A program made the translations under genes and the position numbers. Below, piece after piece: positions 46,861-57,967 of a stretch of 64,000 nucleotides of DNA (its first letter is position 1; the number at the start of each line of letters is the position of its first letter). The stretch is from Acholoe squamosa (Eukaryota > Annelida > Polychaeta > Phyllodocida > Polynoidae), in assembly GCA_949317995.1 (NCBI GenBank), contig OX439043.1:59599339-59663338 (forward strand), written 5' to 3'. The notes under the pieces are model-generated. The model did no database searches and was not told the DNA's origin. It saw only the letters and a program-made list of their open reading frames with translations.

Positions 46861-47030
46861 GTAGGAACTCTGTGTCTGCGTTGCTTGGTACTCCTAGGTA
46901 CAACATGATCCTGGACTCTAAATGTAAACTAAGATGAGATTACAAATAAGTTCAAGAATGGGACGGTACCATGAATGGGACAAAGAACCTGGCTAACCTT
47001 GTTCTCATCAGGCCTGTAAAATCACATCAG

Positions 47031-47766
47031 GAGCTTAATTCAAAACATCCTGGGATCACGACCCCAGTGATCTTAGGAATAAATCAGCCTTATCCTATTA
47101 AGCGATCTTAAGAGTTGACTGGGTTCACATACCCTAGCCAGCATCGATCTTAGCCTCAGCCCTCCTACACTATTCCAAGAAGAACTGACTAGGCACAGGG
47201 CTAAGAGTCCCAAAATAAAGGAATAGCTGTGGAGTCACTCTTCTTCACAAGAGTGCTTATACCATCGTTCCCCGTCCCCATATGGGCTAACAAAAGAGCA
47301 CAGGGTGCAGTTGACCCCCGTACAGTAATCAAGAGTTGTTCCCATGAATGTATGATTTATGCTTGCCTATTAGAAGCATTGTGCCCTCCCCCCAGGACAA
47401 AGAGAGAGAAGGGAAGAATTACCTTACAGTGCACTTAACGCATGAGTAGCCCTAAGAGAGCCCTCAAGGACACTCAGCAAATGTCCTCCCTCCCCTCTTT
47501 ATGTATGCAGCAGGCTATTCACTCTTTTGATCAGGAGTGTTTCCTGTAAGCGCTCTTGTACTCAGGTGAAACCACTATGCATTTCTTTCACTAAGATCGC
47601 AGTGATCTTAGTGGTGGAAATGGAATAGTGAAGTGATCCCAGGACTATCTATTCTGGACAGGCCTGCAACCACTGCATTACATAGGGTAGATCAGCCAGG
47701 TCTTATGATATGTGCCTACACTAAGATCGCTGGGGTTGGGATCCCAGGATGTTTTGAATTAAGCTC
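47031..47766. mobile_element. 736-bp TIR element, copy 1, CAG target duplication
   Basis: The ends GAGCTTAATTCAAAACATCC and its inverse pair over about 40 bp. CAG lies on both sides (47028-47030 and 47767-47769). The interior repeats the palindromic theme aagatcgc/gcgatctt several times (for example near 47592-47611), giving subterminal repeats. A 69-codon frame at 47229-47438 recurs in copy 2 with similar length, but the sequence does not look like a transposase. Confidence 0.85.
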
Positions 47767-48151
47767 CAGGTCCCCTAAGAGCACAGAACAGATGGTGCAG
47801 GTACCTAAATATTTTGGGTATTTCTGAGCAATAGACCCAAGGAAGCAGCCTTCAAAGGATGAAAGTATAATTGTAGCCATAATGTTAATTTCCCTAGTGC
47901 CTTCAGTAATCTTTCATCTAGTGATACTAGTAGTTTGGTTTCAGGACACCCTATTTATAACTTATAGTATTCATTTGTAAATGTCACTGTAGGTGATCGA
48001 ATGGAGAACCCAGAGAGTGAAGACCTCCCAAGTTTACTTTCCAACATGGGCAGAGTAGGATGAGCTACAAATCAAAAGGGGAAAACACCAACGATGTCAT
48101 GGGGTTTTCTTTGACCCTACCCTCAATCAGCAATAGGTCGCAGGACTTCTG

Positions 48152-48896
48152 GAGCTTAATTCAAAACAACCTGGGATCACGACCCCAGCGATCTTAGGAA
48201 TAAATCAGCCTTATCCTATTAAGTGATCTTAAGAGTTGACTGGGTTCACATATCCTAGCCAGCACTAAGATCGCATCGATCTTAGCCTCAGCCCTCCTAC
48301 ACTATTCTTAGAAGAACTGACTAGGCACAGGGGTAAGAGTCCCAAAATAAAGGAATAGCTGTGGAGTCACTCTTCTTCACAAGAGTGCTTATACCATCGT
48401 TCCCCGTCCCCATATGGGCTAACAAAAGAGCACAGGGTGCAGTTGACCCCTGTACAGTATTCAAGAGTTGTTCCCATGAATGTATGATTTATGCTTGCCT
48501 ATCAGAAGCATTGTGCCCTCCCCCCAGGACAAAGAGAGAGAAGGGAAGAATTACCTTCCAGTGCAGTTAACACATGAGTAGCCTTACGAGCCCTCAAGAA
48601 CACTCAGCAAACGTCCTCCCTCCCCTCTTTATGTATGCAGCAGGCTATTCACTCTTTCGATCAGGAGTGTTCCCTGTAAGTGCTCTTGTACTCAGGTGAA
48701 ACCACTATGCATTTCTTTCACTAAGATCGCAGTGATCTTAGTGGTGGAAATAGAATAGTGAAGTGATCCCAGGACTAGCTATTCTGGACAGGTCTGCAAC
48801 CACTGCATTACATAGGGTAGACCAGCCAGGTCTTACGATATATGCCTACACTAAGATCGCTGGGGTTGGGATCCCAGGATGTTTTGAATTAAGCTC
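48152..48896. mobile_element. 745-bp TIR element, copy 2, CTG target duplication
   Basis: In direct orientation and highly similar to 47031-47766. CTG lies on both sides (48149-48151 and 48897-48899). The two copies together give a CWG target site. They are separated by only 385 bp. Confidence 0.85.
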
Positions 48897-49067
48897 CTGG
48901 TGATCTCAAGATCCAACTGAGGTCATCTGATCATAGAAAGCCAATTTCAAATGTGAGCTAGAACAAAATTCATGCGCAATGTATATATACAGTGTCTGCG
49001 TAATAGTACTTTTAAAGGTTATGCTAAATGAAGATTCATTGCCTAATTTAATTCAATGCATATGGAT

Positions 49068-49230
49068 ATCATGGTGTGCCTCATTATGATTTTCCTCATT
49101 AATCCAATAGATAGGAATATATTGATTTGCCTCATCATCCAAAAACATAGCAATATTTTGATTCACCTCATTAACCCAACACAGGGATATTATCATTTAT
49201 CTCATTAACCCGATGTATAGCATTATTATG
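49068..49230. repeat. about four degenerate 45-50-bp tandem units
   Basis: Each unit contains gcctcattaaycc-like text followed by a gatattattgat-like stretch. The copies are well diverged. Confidence 0.55.
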
Positions 49231-50096
49231 ATGAGAACTTACAGCCTACTTGGATGTAGATCTAAATGTAAGAACGGACACTTTCAGAAGCTTCAAGGCT
49301 TTACATTAGTTTAGGGCACATGGGATCTTTTCAATTCTCCTCAAATGCAATATCAATATGCTAAATGGATATGAGCCACACAATTCCTGAAACGCCTGTT
49401 TACAACCTAATCATTTCAAAGATACAATATAGATTGTGGTATGATGAAGAGTAACATTTTCCTTATTGCTTTTAGATTAGACATGCATTCATCATTTGTA
49501 ATTGTGCCATAGTTGTACAATCTATGAACACCTATCCTACAGCACAGCTAAGCTTTGACTAGCATCCACTGTCTCGTTTGAGTTAACTTTCAGTTCAAAT
49601 GATATAACACTCACACCACGAACCCTGTGGCAGTGGCCATCATGTAGCATTAGTACAAGCACAAGCACACAATATAACCTACCCTGGTGGCACAAGCTGA
49701 AAGTGGTTGATGAAAAATTGATTCATGACTTGTACCGTCGCCGACTAGGTGGCCGATGACGGTGAGGCTTATCACATGTATTCTAGGTTATCTGTCTGAG
49801 TGTCAAGCTGGTTGTGTAAACCATGGACGACTCAGCAGGCCCCAAGCAGGGTAGGGGTATAAGTAGGAGGCTGAAGGGGTACAAGGGGGAGAGGTGTACA
49901 TGGTGAAGCTGGATCCATCACTTCTTATTTTCTAGGCTACCAAGGGTGGGTCTCTTTTAGTAAATCCTGGGATTTGATATATAAACCTTATTAAAGTATG
50001 CACTGTTGTAGCGAAGCCTAACACATTTTATATTGTTCCACCGGAAGATTGGTCTATTCAATTAACTTATATATAAAACCTAATTCATCTTAGTTA

Positions 50097-50155
50097 GTCC
50101 ATGTTACTAACATAATAATAACTAAGAATGTCTAACTTATGTTAGTAACATGGAC
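50097..50155. repeat. 19-bp perfect inverted repeat with 21-nt loop
   Basis: gtccatgttactaacataa (50097-50115) pairs exactly with ttatgttagtaacatggac (50137-50155). The size resembles a microRNA hairpin. It lies just left of the MITE at 50163-50518. Confidence 0.7.
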
Positions 50156-50162
50156 AACCTTA

Positions 50163-50518
50163 TTCAGGAGGATATTTCCTAACATGTTACGACTGCACCC
50201 CCACCATGACTTGAAACTTTCAAAATCGTAGATTATGTCCTAAGACTGCGCTGGAGGCCATTTCTTAAGGTACTACGACTGCACACAGCCACTATGATTT
50301 GAAACTCCAAAACTTAGTGCCAGTAATCGTTGCCTATGACTGCTCTGTACGGACAGCCCTTATTTAGGCCTAGCTATTACATAGACTTTGGTAGGGCAGT
50401 CGTAGTGCTGCAGACGGTACATGACCAACATGATTGGGCTGTAATGCCACTAAGTTTAGGGTTCTAATTACGACCTGAAGGTGAGCAGTCGTAGTGTGTT
50501 AAGAAATGGTCTCCTGAA
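50163..50518. mobile_element. 356-bp MITE with TTCAGGAG ends
   Basis: The ends TTCAGGAGGATATTTCCTAA and its imperfect inverse continue to an inner gttacgactgc/gcagtcgta block, and acgactgc strings recur inside. A related fragment at 52430-52620 shares gggtttggtagagcagtcgt and gagggatcc text with 50540-50645. Confidence 0.6.
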
Positions 50519-50645
50519 GTATTAGCATAGGGTTTGGCAGTACATGTATTTACATAGGGTTTGGCAGTCGTATCAGTGCAATCATTAGTGACTATTAGGT
50601 GTAGGGCTGTACTCGTACATTGTATTAGAGTGAGGGATCCCACTC

Positions 50646-53330
50646 GGTCTTGAGAAATGCCTTCCATGCACACTAACTTGACTTAACTGTGAAAGAAAAT
50701 CAGTCACTTTGTCCAAGGGATACACAAACACTTTTCATTGAAACATATGTTTTCAGCTATGCAACGTCCATCCATTGAAAGATACATATCAAAATCTCTA
50801 CAATTGATATCAGGGCATTGATGCAAAAATGTGTGTTTACATGCTGAAATTGGATTTAGTGTGTTTTAGAACCAAAATATTAAAATAATGGTGATTTCAA
50901 TGGCTATTGACATAATTACGCTTTTACAATTCAACCTATTAAACATAACATTTAACAAAACACTCCTACTAAGCTGATACCTGGCAATTACGGTAGATCG
51001 CGTTACATCTACATGGCCAACAATCTTTAAAAAATCATTAAAGGAAAAAAAGGAAGAACACCTGTCCCGTGGATATAGAGGATATCCATGTATCCACATT
51101 GTTCGATCTCTGACCTTGTAACAAACCAGAGCCACTTCGTTCAGGGGTTGTAATTGAAAATGATGTGAGGCATGCTTCTTAGATGGCTTCTTAGATGATT
51201 GTAGGCAACTGAAATGGCCTATGAAACCTGGTCAGGTTGGGAAATTTTCCAATAGTTAGCTTTAAACTCTTGAGAAGGTTTTGGTGGAATGGCCATGTGC
51301 ACACTCCCAAGAATGTAATATATAATGAAAGGCATGAGTGCAACTCTAATCATTACACATTGCCCTTATAACATGGTTTTCACCATTAATTATATTTATT
51401 TACCTTTAAAATTGAAGAAATTTCAAGTTTTTCTCTTGCGACTGTAAGCGGATGAGAAGGAGCTCCGCCATATTGGATTTTTGTTGATGTCCCACTTGCA
51501 CAGACCACCGAGAAAAACAATCAATTTACACATATTATAGACTATGTGAGGCATCGTGAGATGAATAAAAAAAAAGATTATATATTCTATTTACTCCTAC
51601 CAAGCTCCTAAGGATGATTTGAAGTGTAAATGCTCTCAAAATGGCCAGAATACAATGAAATGTTATGGTACCGCATAGCAAATCCGAGCATTTGCAGAGG
51701 GAACATACAGAAAGGGTAGTAGTAGCATTGATTTTAATGGGTTCGCTATGGTTCCACTTCTATTAAGTTAATGCCTGTGGCTAGTTGATAGGCTATACAC
51801 CAGATGGCATGAGTGGTCATGTTGACAAACGTAATGGCGAAGACGCATGGCCAGTCACCTGCTTTGAAAGTTTAAGATTTTTTTTATATTAAATACAGCC
51901 ATAATATCAAGGAATCTACTTGACAGGGAGTTAGAATAATGTTTCAAGGATCTTATGTCCAAACCATATCATATAATTTGGTATATATGCTTCACAAATG
52001 GAGGATTTACGTTGGTGTCAACTCACTGTCAAGGTATGTTCAGTCCGCTGTCATTTTGGATTCTTGTATCCCAATATATGGGAACTCGTTTTATCCACTT
52101 TAAGAACCCAAATCAGTGCCGAAACTCGATAACCATGTTATAACTTGGCTTAAAAAGTTTACTGACAGAACTGGCCTTCAAATATCATGCCACCAAGGCA
52201 TGCTGTTACATGTACTTGGATTGGACAGTGCAAGTCTGATTCTGAACAATTATATTAGAAAAAGATCATTTGTACTTTTGAACTTTTGTACATTTGGACA
52301 AAACGTTTCTGTCTCTCACATAGTAGACCATACTTTTTTTAAAGCTTAAAACCACCCAAATACCATTACATGTATTATTGTGGGTTTTTTTTTTCACAAA
52401 ACGTATGTGTTACTTTTACCATCCGTAGGTAATGACTGCGCTCTATGATCAGCATTTAATGTAGTACATAGGGTTTGGTAGAGCAGTCGTACCAGTGCGA
52501 TCATTAGTAACCACTAGATGCAGGGCCACAATGGTATTAGACTGAGGGATCCAACTATGATTTGAAGGGGTCTAGCCATACCATCTTAAGAAATACAATC
52601 CAGTTCTCCGGGAGACACGGCATCTTAATCTGGTGTGTCAAATTCTATTTTGCATTCCAAAATTCCCTTTGCACATGAAGATCTATACATCTACCAAACA
52701 CATTGAGTTTTTCCCCTCCCATTCACTTCTTGTGAGTCATGCGCATTCAGACTCACGTCTGTATAGTTAAGGTGTGGCATGCGCATGCGTATCTTATCCA
52801 GGTGGGCCTGTTTCCTTTAAAACCCGACGATAAGGACGTACAACAAAAAATGTAGTATAAACGTTATATAAGCGATAGGTTAGGGTAAAGGGATGGGGCT
52901 GCAGCTGGTTAAAAAAATAAGGATCCCTGGGTAGAGGGGAGAGCAGCCAAATGTTATTGTAGGTTGGTGAATAATGCTTCAGACACGCCTAAAGATGGAT
53001 ACAGGGAGGTTGGATTTTGGTTTATGAGGTTGTAATGGGGGCTAGCAGTTAGAGCCGTGTTTTTGTTTTTTGTATATCATTTCTTTTTTTTTTAATAGCA
53101 TAAAAGTGTGTACTTCCATACTGATAACCTCCGTGATAACCGCAGGGAAATTGTCCAGAATAGGTTACTACCGTAGCTATGAAAATGGTTTTGGGGCAAT
53201 GATTTTCCCACGAGATTAGGACATGCAATATGCTGTGGCATGAAAGAAGCTAGACTGCTTTCAAGGAAATTGCTAGACAAAGTCACGGCTGCTTTTTCAG
53301 ACTGCAAAGTAAAATTACCTCATTATTTGT
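50646..53330. other. no gene seen
   Basis: Apart from the repeat fragment at 52430-52620, I see unique-looking AT-rich sequence. A YY1-like inverse motif (ccgccatattgg) lies near 51467. Confidence 0.4.
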
Positions 53331-53519
53331 ATGAGGCCTAAGAAAAGGTATGTTTCCAGTTACCCGACCAACCCTAGCAAAACAGGGCCGATCCTGGAAT
53401 TATTTTTTTTTATTTTGTGCATTTTTTATTCTTCACCTCCCCATGGGACTCGAAGCCTGCCATAGTGTCTGTACACACAAAGTTTGACAGCTTGCACTGT
53501 GAAAAAGATGAAACAGACC

Positions 53520-53586
53520 TGGAAGCGAACGCCTGTACCTAGGGTTAGGAGCGCGACTTGCTATCCATTATACCCTAGCCACAGGC
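53520..53586 (-). pseudogene. tRNA-Arg(CCT)-like pseudogene or SINE head
   Basis: On the minus strand the order is ggctagggtataatggatag (A-box part of an Arg-type tRNA), then an anticodon-loop-like ctcctaa, then ggcgttcgcttcc (weakened B box). The acceptor stem does not pair well. It is therefore a tRNA-derived sequence rather than a working gene. Confidence 0.45.
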
Positions 53587-53739
53587 GTCTGGACATTGTC
53601 GCAGTGTGATACTATTGTGATTGCCTCTATAATTACAATGCCATTCTCACCTTGCACACATGACAAGCTGGGGTCGCTACTGACCAGGCCAAACCTATGG
53701 AATTTTGTGTATATACAGGCAAACACACACTGTTACTCG

Positions 53740-53860
53740 TCAGCCCCTGTGGCGCAGTCCATAGGACGCTGGCATAGAGAGCAGTAGGGTATGGGTTCGA
53801 CCCCTACCTGTGGCAATGAAATTCTCTTAGGTTTTAACATGTGACATGTAAGGTGTGCCT
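53740..53860 (+). mobile_element. tRNA-derived SINE copy (plus strand)
   Basis: The head gcccctgtggcgcagtccat (A box) and gggttcgacccctacc (B box) are followed by aggttttaacatgtgacat. It shares head and tail with 10341-10456. Acceptor-stem mismatches argue against a functional tRNA. Confidence 0.7.
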
Positions 53861-53975
53861 GATATCAGCACACCTTACTGAGGTCATGATGCGTGCATCA
53901 TGGCATGCAATATCGACAGGTATCAGACTGGGAATATCCACAAAATGAACCCAAAATCCCAAAAGTCGTGTAATA

Positions 53976-54224
53976 ATGGCGAATACACAGAACTTTGAAA
54001 GGAACGAGGAAGCAGTCAGTAGAAAGAAAAGAGATAAAATTGGAGAAACGCAACCTTTCCCCCAAACCCCAAAACACCTATTAAATGGGGAGGTTGGCCA
54101 TCAAAGGCTGGAGCTCCACTGCGCATCACTGGTGTCTGCGAAACCTTGCACACTTTCCCCGGGCTCTTTTAGTTTTAGCAAGAAGCTAGACCCTTTGTTC
54201 AGTGTTCAGCTCAAGCTGACGTTG
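53976..54224 (+). CDS. candidate coding exon, 83 codons (phase 0)
   Basis: The ATG (A at -3, G at +4) opens MANTQNFERNEEAVSRKKRD and continues hydrophilic for 83 codons to a donor gttg|gtatga. The composition is mixed and not repetitive, more protein-like than most frames in the window. There are no domains that I recognise. It may be another alternative first exon, or an initial exon of a separate gene. Confidence 0.4.
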
Positions 54225-55970
54225 GTATGAGCCGACCAAAGCATGTGATCATTCAGAAGATTTTACCTATATATGAACAAAACCCTGATTGAATAGATTA
54301 ATGAGATGAGACGGGCATAGAAAAACACATTTTAAATGCAGCGGAGGCGGATCAGCTGAAAAGTGTGGGGATGGGGTTAGTAGCTAGAGCTTACCTGCCT
54401 TTGGTCTGTATGCATAGATGAGATGCTTGCTCCAAAGTTGATGATAAGTGTACTTTAATCCAGTTATGATTTCATGGCATTATATTGCATACTGGATGAT
54501 AAGCATTGTCACGACCTCAAAACTGTATTGCAAAAACAGAGATGGCCCTGAGATGTAGGCTAGAAATCGAGGATTTAATCACTGGATAGAAACTAGACTG
54601 CAAACCATTGTCAGTGTAAGTGTTGTTCTTTCTGTTACATGTAGTATTAGCTCTAACAGTAACAGGGTAGAGTCATCGACCAATGCGTCTCCCCCGCGTC
54701 AACACAACCCACCTAATCCATTTGGCTACTCAACATTATATGCATTATTCCGATAAGGCTATACCATCTATAAATACATGTGCCACAGGTCAATTCAGTA
54801 TATTGGTTTGTTTGCCTACAGAGACCCATAAATAGAAACAATCACTAACTGTAACTGAAGCTATGGGTTCATGTTGGGTAAGGTGAAATTATCTCTCTCT
54901 CTTGAATTTCATATACACATTGTAAATAGGCTCAAAATGCTCACCAGGTTCAGCGGTCAGCATAGGTAGCGCAGCTACCTTAGGGCAGAGGGGAGATATT
55001 TCAGAATTGCTTTATTTACAATTTTACACGTGGCATGTATACATTTGTTTGATCGGTTTGATACACCAGATGGCGTTCAGTAGCCCCCTGCATTCATGCG
55101 CATGTCCAGCATACGCTTCCAGGGCCCCATAGGTTTACCCTTAGTGCGCAGACAGTCTAAGCCGTTCACGAAACTCACTCAGTGCAGTGACAATCAGGTA
55201 TTTCCCCCACTTCTCCACCTAAACCCTTATTTACTATCACTTAGCCACAATAAAGATAGACAATATGCACACCAATGTGACACTATGTTTCCATTCTACA
55301 CATACATGAAGTGTTTCTTGTATTTTGTGAACTCTAAGTGGTATATTTGTGTTATAGAGTAAGGGGAAGTGGGTAAAAGGTGCTGCCTGTGGAGGGACCC
55401 AATTATGGTACTCAATCTATGAACAGCATGAGTTACAGATGTAGATTTCACCTATATATAGCCCTCTGTTGGCATTACTCTAGTTCCCCTTTATCCATTC
55501 CACCCAAAAATGAAGGTTTCCTGTGTTTTCTGAAAATAACCTGAACAGCCTAACAGACACCCATAACAAATATGCCCATTTGAAATGTGAAATAGAGATC
55601 CAAGTTTTAAAAATCAAAGCTACACATAGAGAAATAATCTCATGATACTCAGTATCAATATCTTACTAAAAGATTGATCCCAACATAAGGCAGACAGTTA
55701 CAAACATGGAACATGCCTGGACAGAACCTGTATGTATAAGAGCCATGACACGGGAAATACACAGCTGTAATCTTTTTTTTGTGGTCAGGAGTATTATAAT
55801 GCAGGAGCACTGAATGGTCAGTAGGCATGTTAAAAATAATGCCAATCATTATAAAAAAAAAGATGAAATCACTGCAATGCCTCCTCTAAAATGATCCAGG
55901 ATCCTGGATTATTTTCTCATAAGCTGGGGGTCTCACTGGTTGGTGCATTCCCTCATGTGCTACCGTAATC
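54225..55970. other. no certain gene; one weak exon-like stretch at 55096-55197
   Basis: A frame from 55096 (MRMSSIRFQGPIGLPLVRRQ, 34 codons) ends at CAG|gtattt in phase 0, but the ATG context is weak and no good acceptor precedes it. The remainder is unremarkable. Confidence 0.3.
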
Positions 55971-55972
55971 TC

Positions 55973-57122
55973 CCACGTATAAGGCGCGTCTTATACGCGA
56001 ATCAGATTGTGACTGGGTCTTACACGCGGGAGGGTAATTGCCTTGAGTTGGGGGTGCGCCTTATACGCGGGGTACCTCCACTTCTCAAACCAGAAAGATG
56101 TACACAGGGTCATGTATTTTCTTTAACCAAAGAAAAGGTGTAGTCTATACCATGGTGCTCTAAATACCCTTAAACTGCTGAATGAAACGTGCCATTATGC
56201 TCACCATAAAAGTGTTTGGAAATGTGTGTACACCCAACTCACTGAGAGCTTTGTTAATTACACTATTGACCTTTTAATCAAGAGAATTCATGCAGCATTA
56301 TAATCAATAATCCTGCCATAGTGTGTGCTGCCACCTGGTGTTCTTCTAGGAAGCATTTAACTCATTAACTACTATTGATGCCAATTGTCTTCATATGGCC
56401 CACAACTGATGTTATTTGGCATCATTTTGAAAGGTACAATACTGTTCATTTTTTGAAAGAAATAATCTTCTGATTTGCATTATTTGTTAACAAGTTATAG
56501 ATAAGACAGGTTCAAACCAAATTTGTTATTTGTTCATATCATACCCTCCCATTCATTATCTAGGCCCACACTGTTATAACAGGGAAATAGGCCTGTCTTC
56601 TAGAGACATGGCATGCTGGGATACCAGTAGTTTGTAATGTAGAGAATAGAGAATGACATACAGCTCATACAATACCAGGTGGCGGCACACACTATGGCAG
56701 GATTATTGATTATAATGCTGCATGGATTCTCTTGATTAAAAGGTCAATAGTGTAATTAACAAAGCTCTCAGTGAGTGGGGTGTACACACATTTCCAAACA
56801 CTTTTATGGTGAGCAGAATGGCATGTTTCATTCAGCAGTTTAAGGTATTTAGAGCACCATGGTATAGACTACACCTTTTCTTTGGTTAAAGAAAATACAT
56901 GCCCAGTTGGGGTATTGATAGTTGCAGGCAATATTTGAAATGCCCCTTTGGGTTGGGTCCTTTGGGTGGACCATGCTCCTTGAGTTAGGGGTGCACCTTA
57001 TACGCGGGTTTTTCAAATATTAGACTCAGGAGCAGCAGATGCGCCTTCTATGCGGATCTGCCTTCCCTGAGTTGGGGGTGCGCTTTCTACGCGGGCTACG
57101 CCTTCTACGCGAGAGATTACGG
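55973..57122. mobile_element. 1150-bp TIR element, TA duplication, with inner inverted repeat
   Basis: The ends CCGTAATCTCCCACGTATAA and its inverse (ending GAGATTACGG) are flanked by TA (55971-55972 and 57123-57124). Inside, 56112-56342 and 56680-56901 form a second, strong inverted repeat of about 225 bp. The outer parts carry several gcgccttatacgcg blocks. There is no transposase. Fragments of the family occur at 733 and 11108. Confidence 0.8.
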
Positions 57123-57142
57123 TAATGAATATTTATAAATTG

Positions 57143-57205
57143 AGCTGGGATCATTTTCTCATAAGGTAGGGGCCTCACTGGTTGGTGCATTCCCCCATGT
57201 GCTAA
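57143..57205. repeat. direct duplicate of the left flank (55904-55970)
   Basis: tcactggttggtgcattccc, with atttatraat text around it, occurs on both sides of the 1150-bp element. The element therefore sits inside an older tandem duplication. Confidence 0.7.
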
Positions 57206-57693
57206 TGGATATTTATGAATGGAGGTTGTTCCCCTGTGACTGTACCTGTTGCAACGTCATTACTAGAACCAGCAGGCTCAATGCAACTGCAAAAATATAG
57301 GCTTGGGCTGGGATCAAATTCACGAACCCTGTATGTGGAAACCTCTGCTCTCCCAACTGACCTAACCAGACAATCAATTTACAAGCAGCCAAGGGAATGT
57401 TATATTCTCTTACCTGTAGGTGCAGGTGGCCTGTAATGGAAATAGCACATTTCTATCAATGTTTTTCATGTATATATCCTACAAGGAGATTTTTGCTAGT
57501 AATTACTAAATGCCCAAATGTTCACATACCAAACAAAACTATGTAGTTGCCACTTAATTTTATGTAGATATTCCTGTCTTCATTAACCATACAGGAATTA
57601 TATCATGTGTTTACTGGGTCTAGGATATAGCATAGGTAAGTTTTTAACACCTGCTTTAACCTGTTGCAATGTCAGTGGATCCATAACAAGTCT

Positions 57694-57722
57694 CCCAGAC
57701 TGTATATATAGTACAGTCTGGG
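57694..57722. repeat. 11-bp perfect hairpin
   Basis: cccagactgta (57694-57704) and tacagtctggg (57712-57722) are exact inverse copies with a 7-nt loop, with outer agtct/agact pairing. Confidence 0.65.
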
Positions 57723-57967
57723 CAAGTCGGAGACTGTTTCTCAGAGTGCTAATCAATATTTCACGGGCTAGATTGGAAATAGTAAATCTGCATGTTATTC
57801 AGTGCAAACTGAGCCAGAATCGGGTGTTTTATGCAATGGACGTCGCTCAAAATTTTGTGGTCAATTCATGTTTGAAGTCAGTTCATATTATGAAGAAAGG
57901 ATATATCTGTTAGATTTATATTAGGGTGATTTCTTTTAGAAAAGGAACATCTCCCAATGAATGCGGA

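Noticed and set aside
47229-48570. Two similar 69-codon frames (47229-47438 and 48361-48570) as a conserved gene pair
   Set aside because: Both lie wholly inside the two copies of the CWG-target TIR element, so the similarity comes from the repeat. They show no transposase features.
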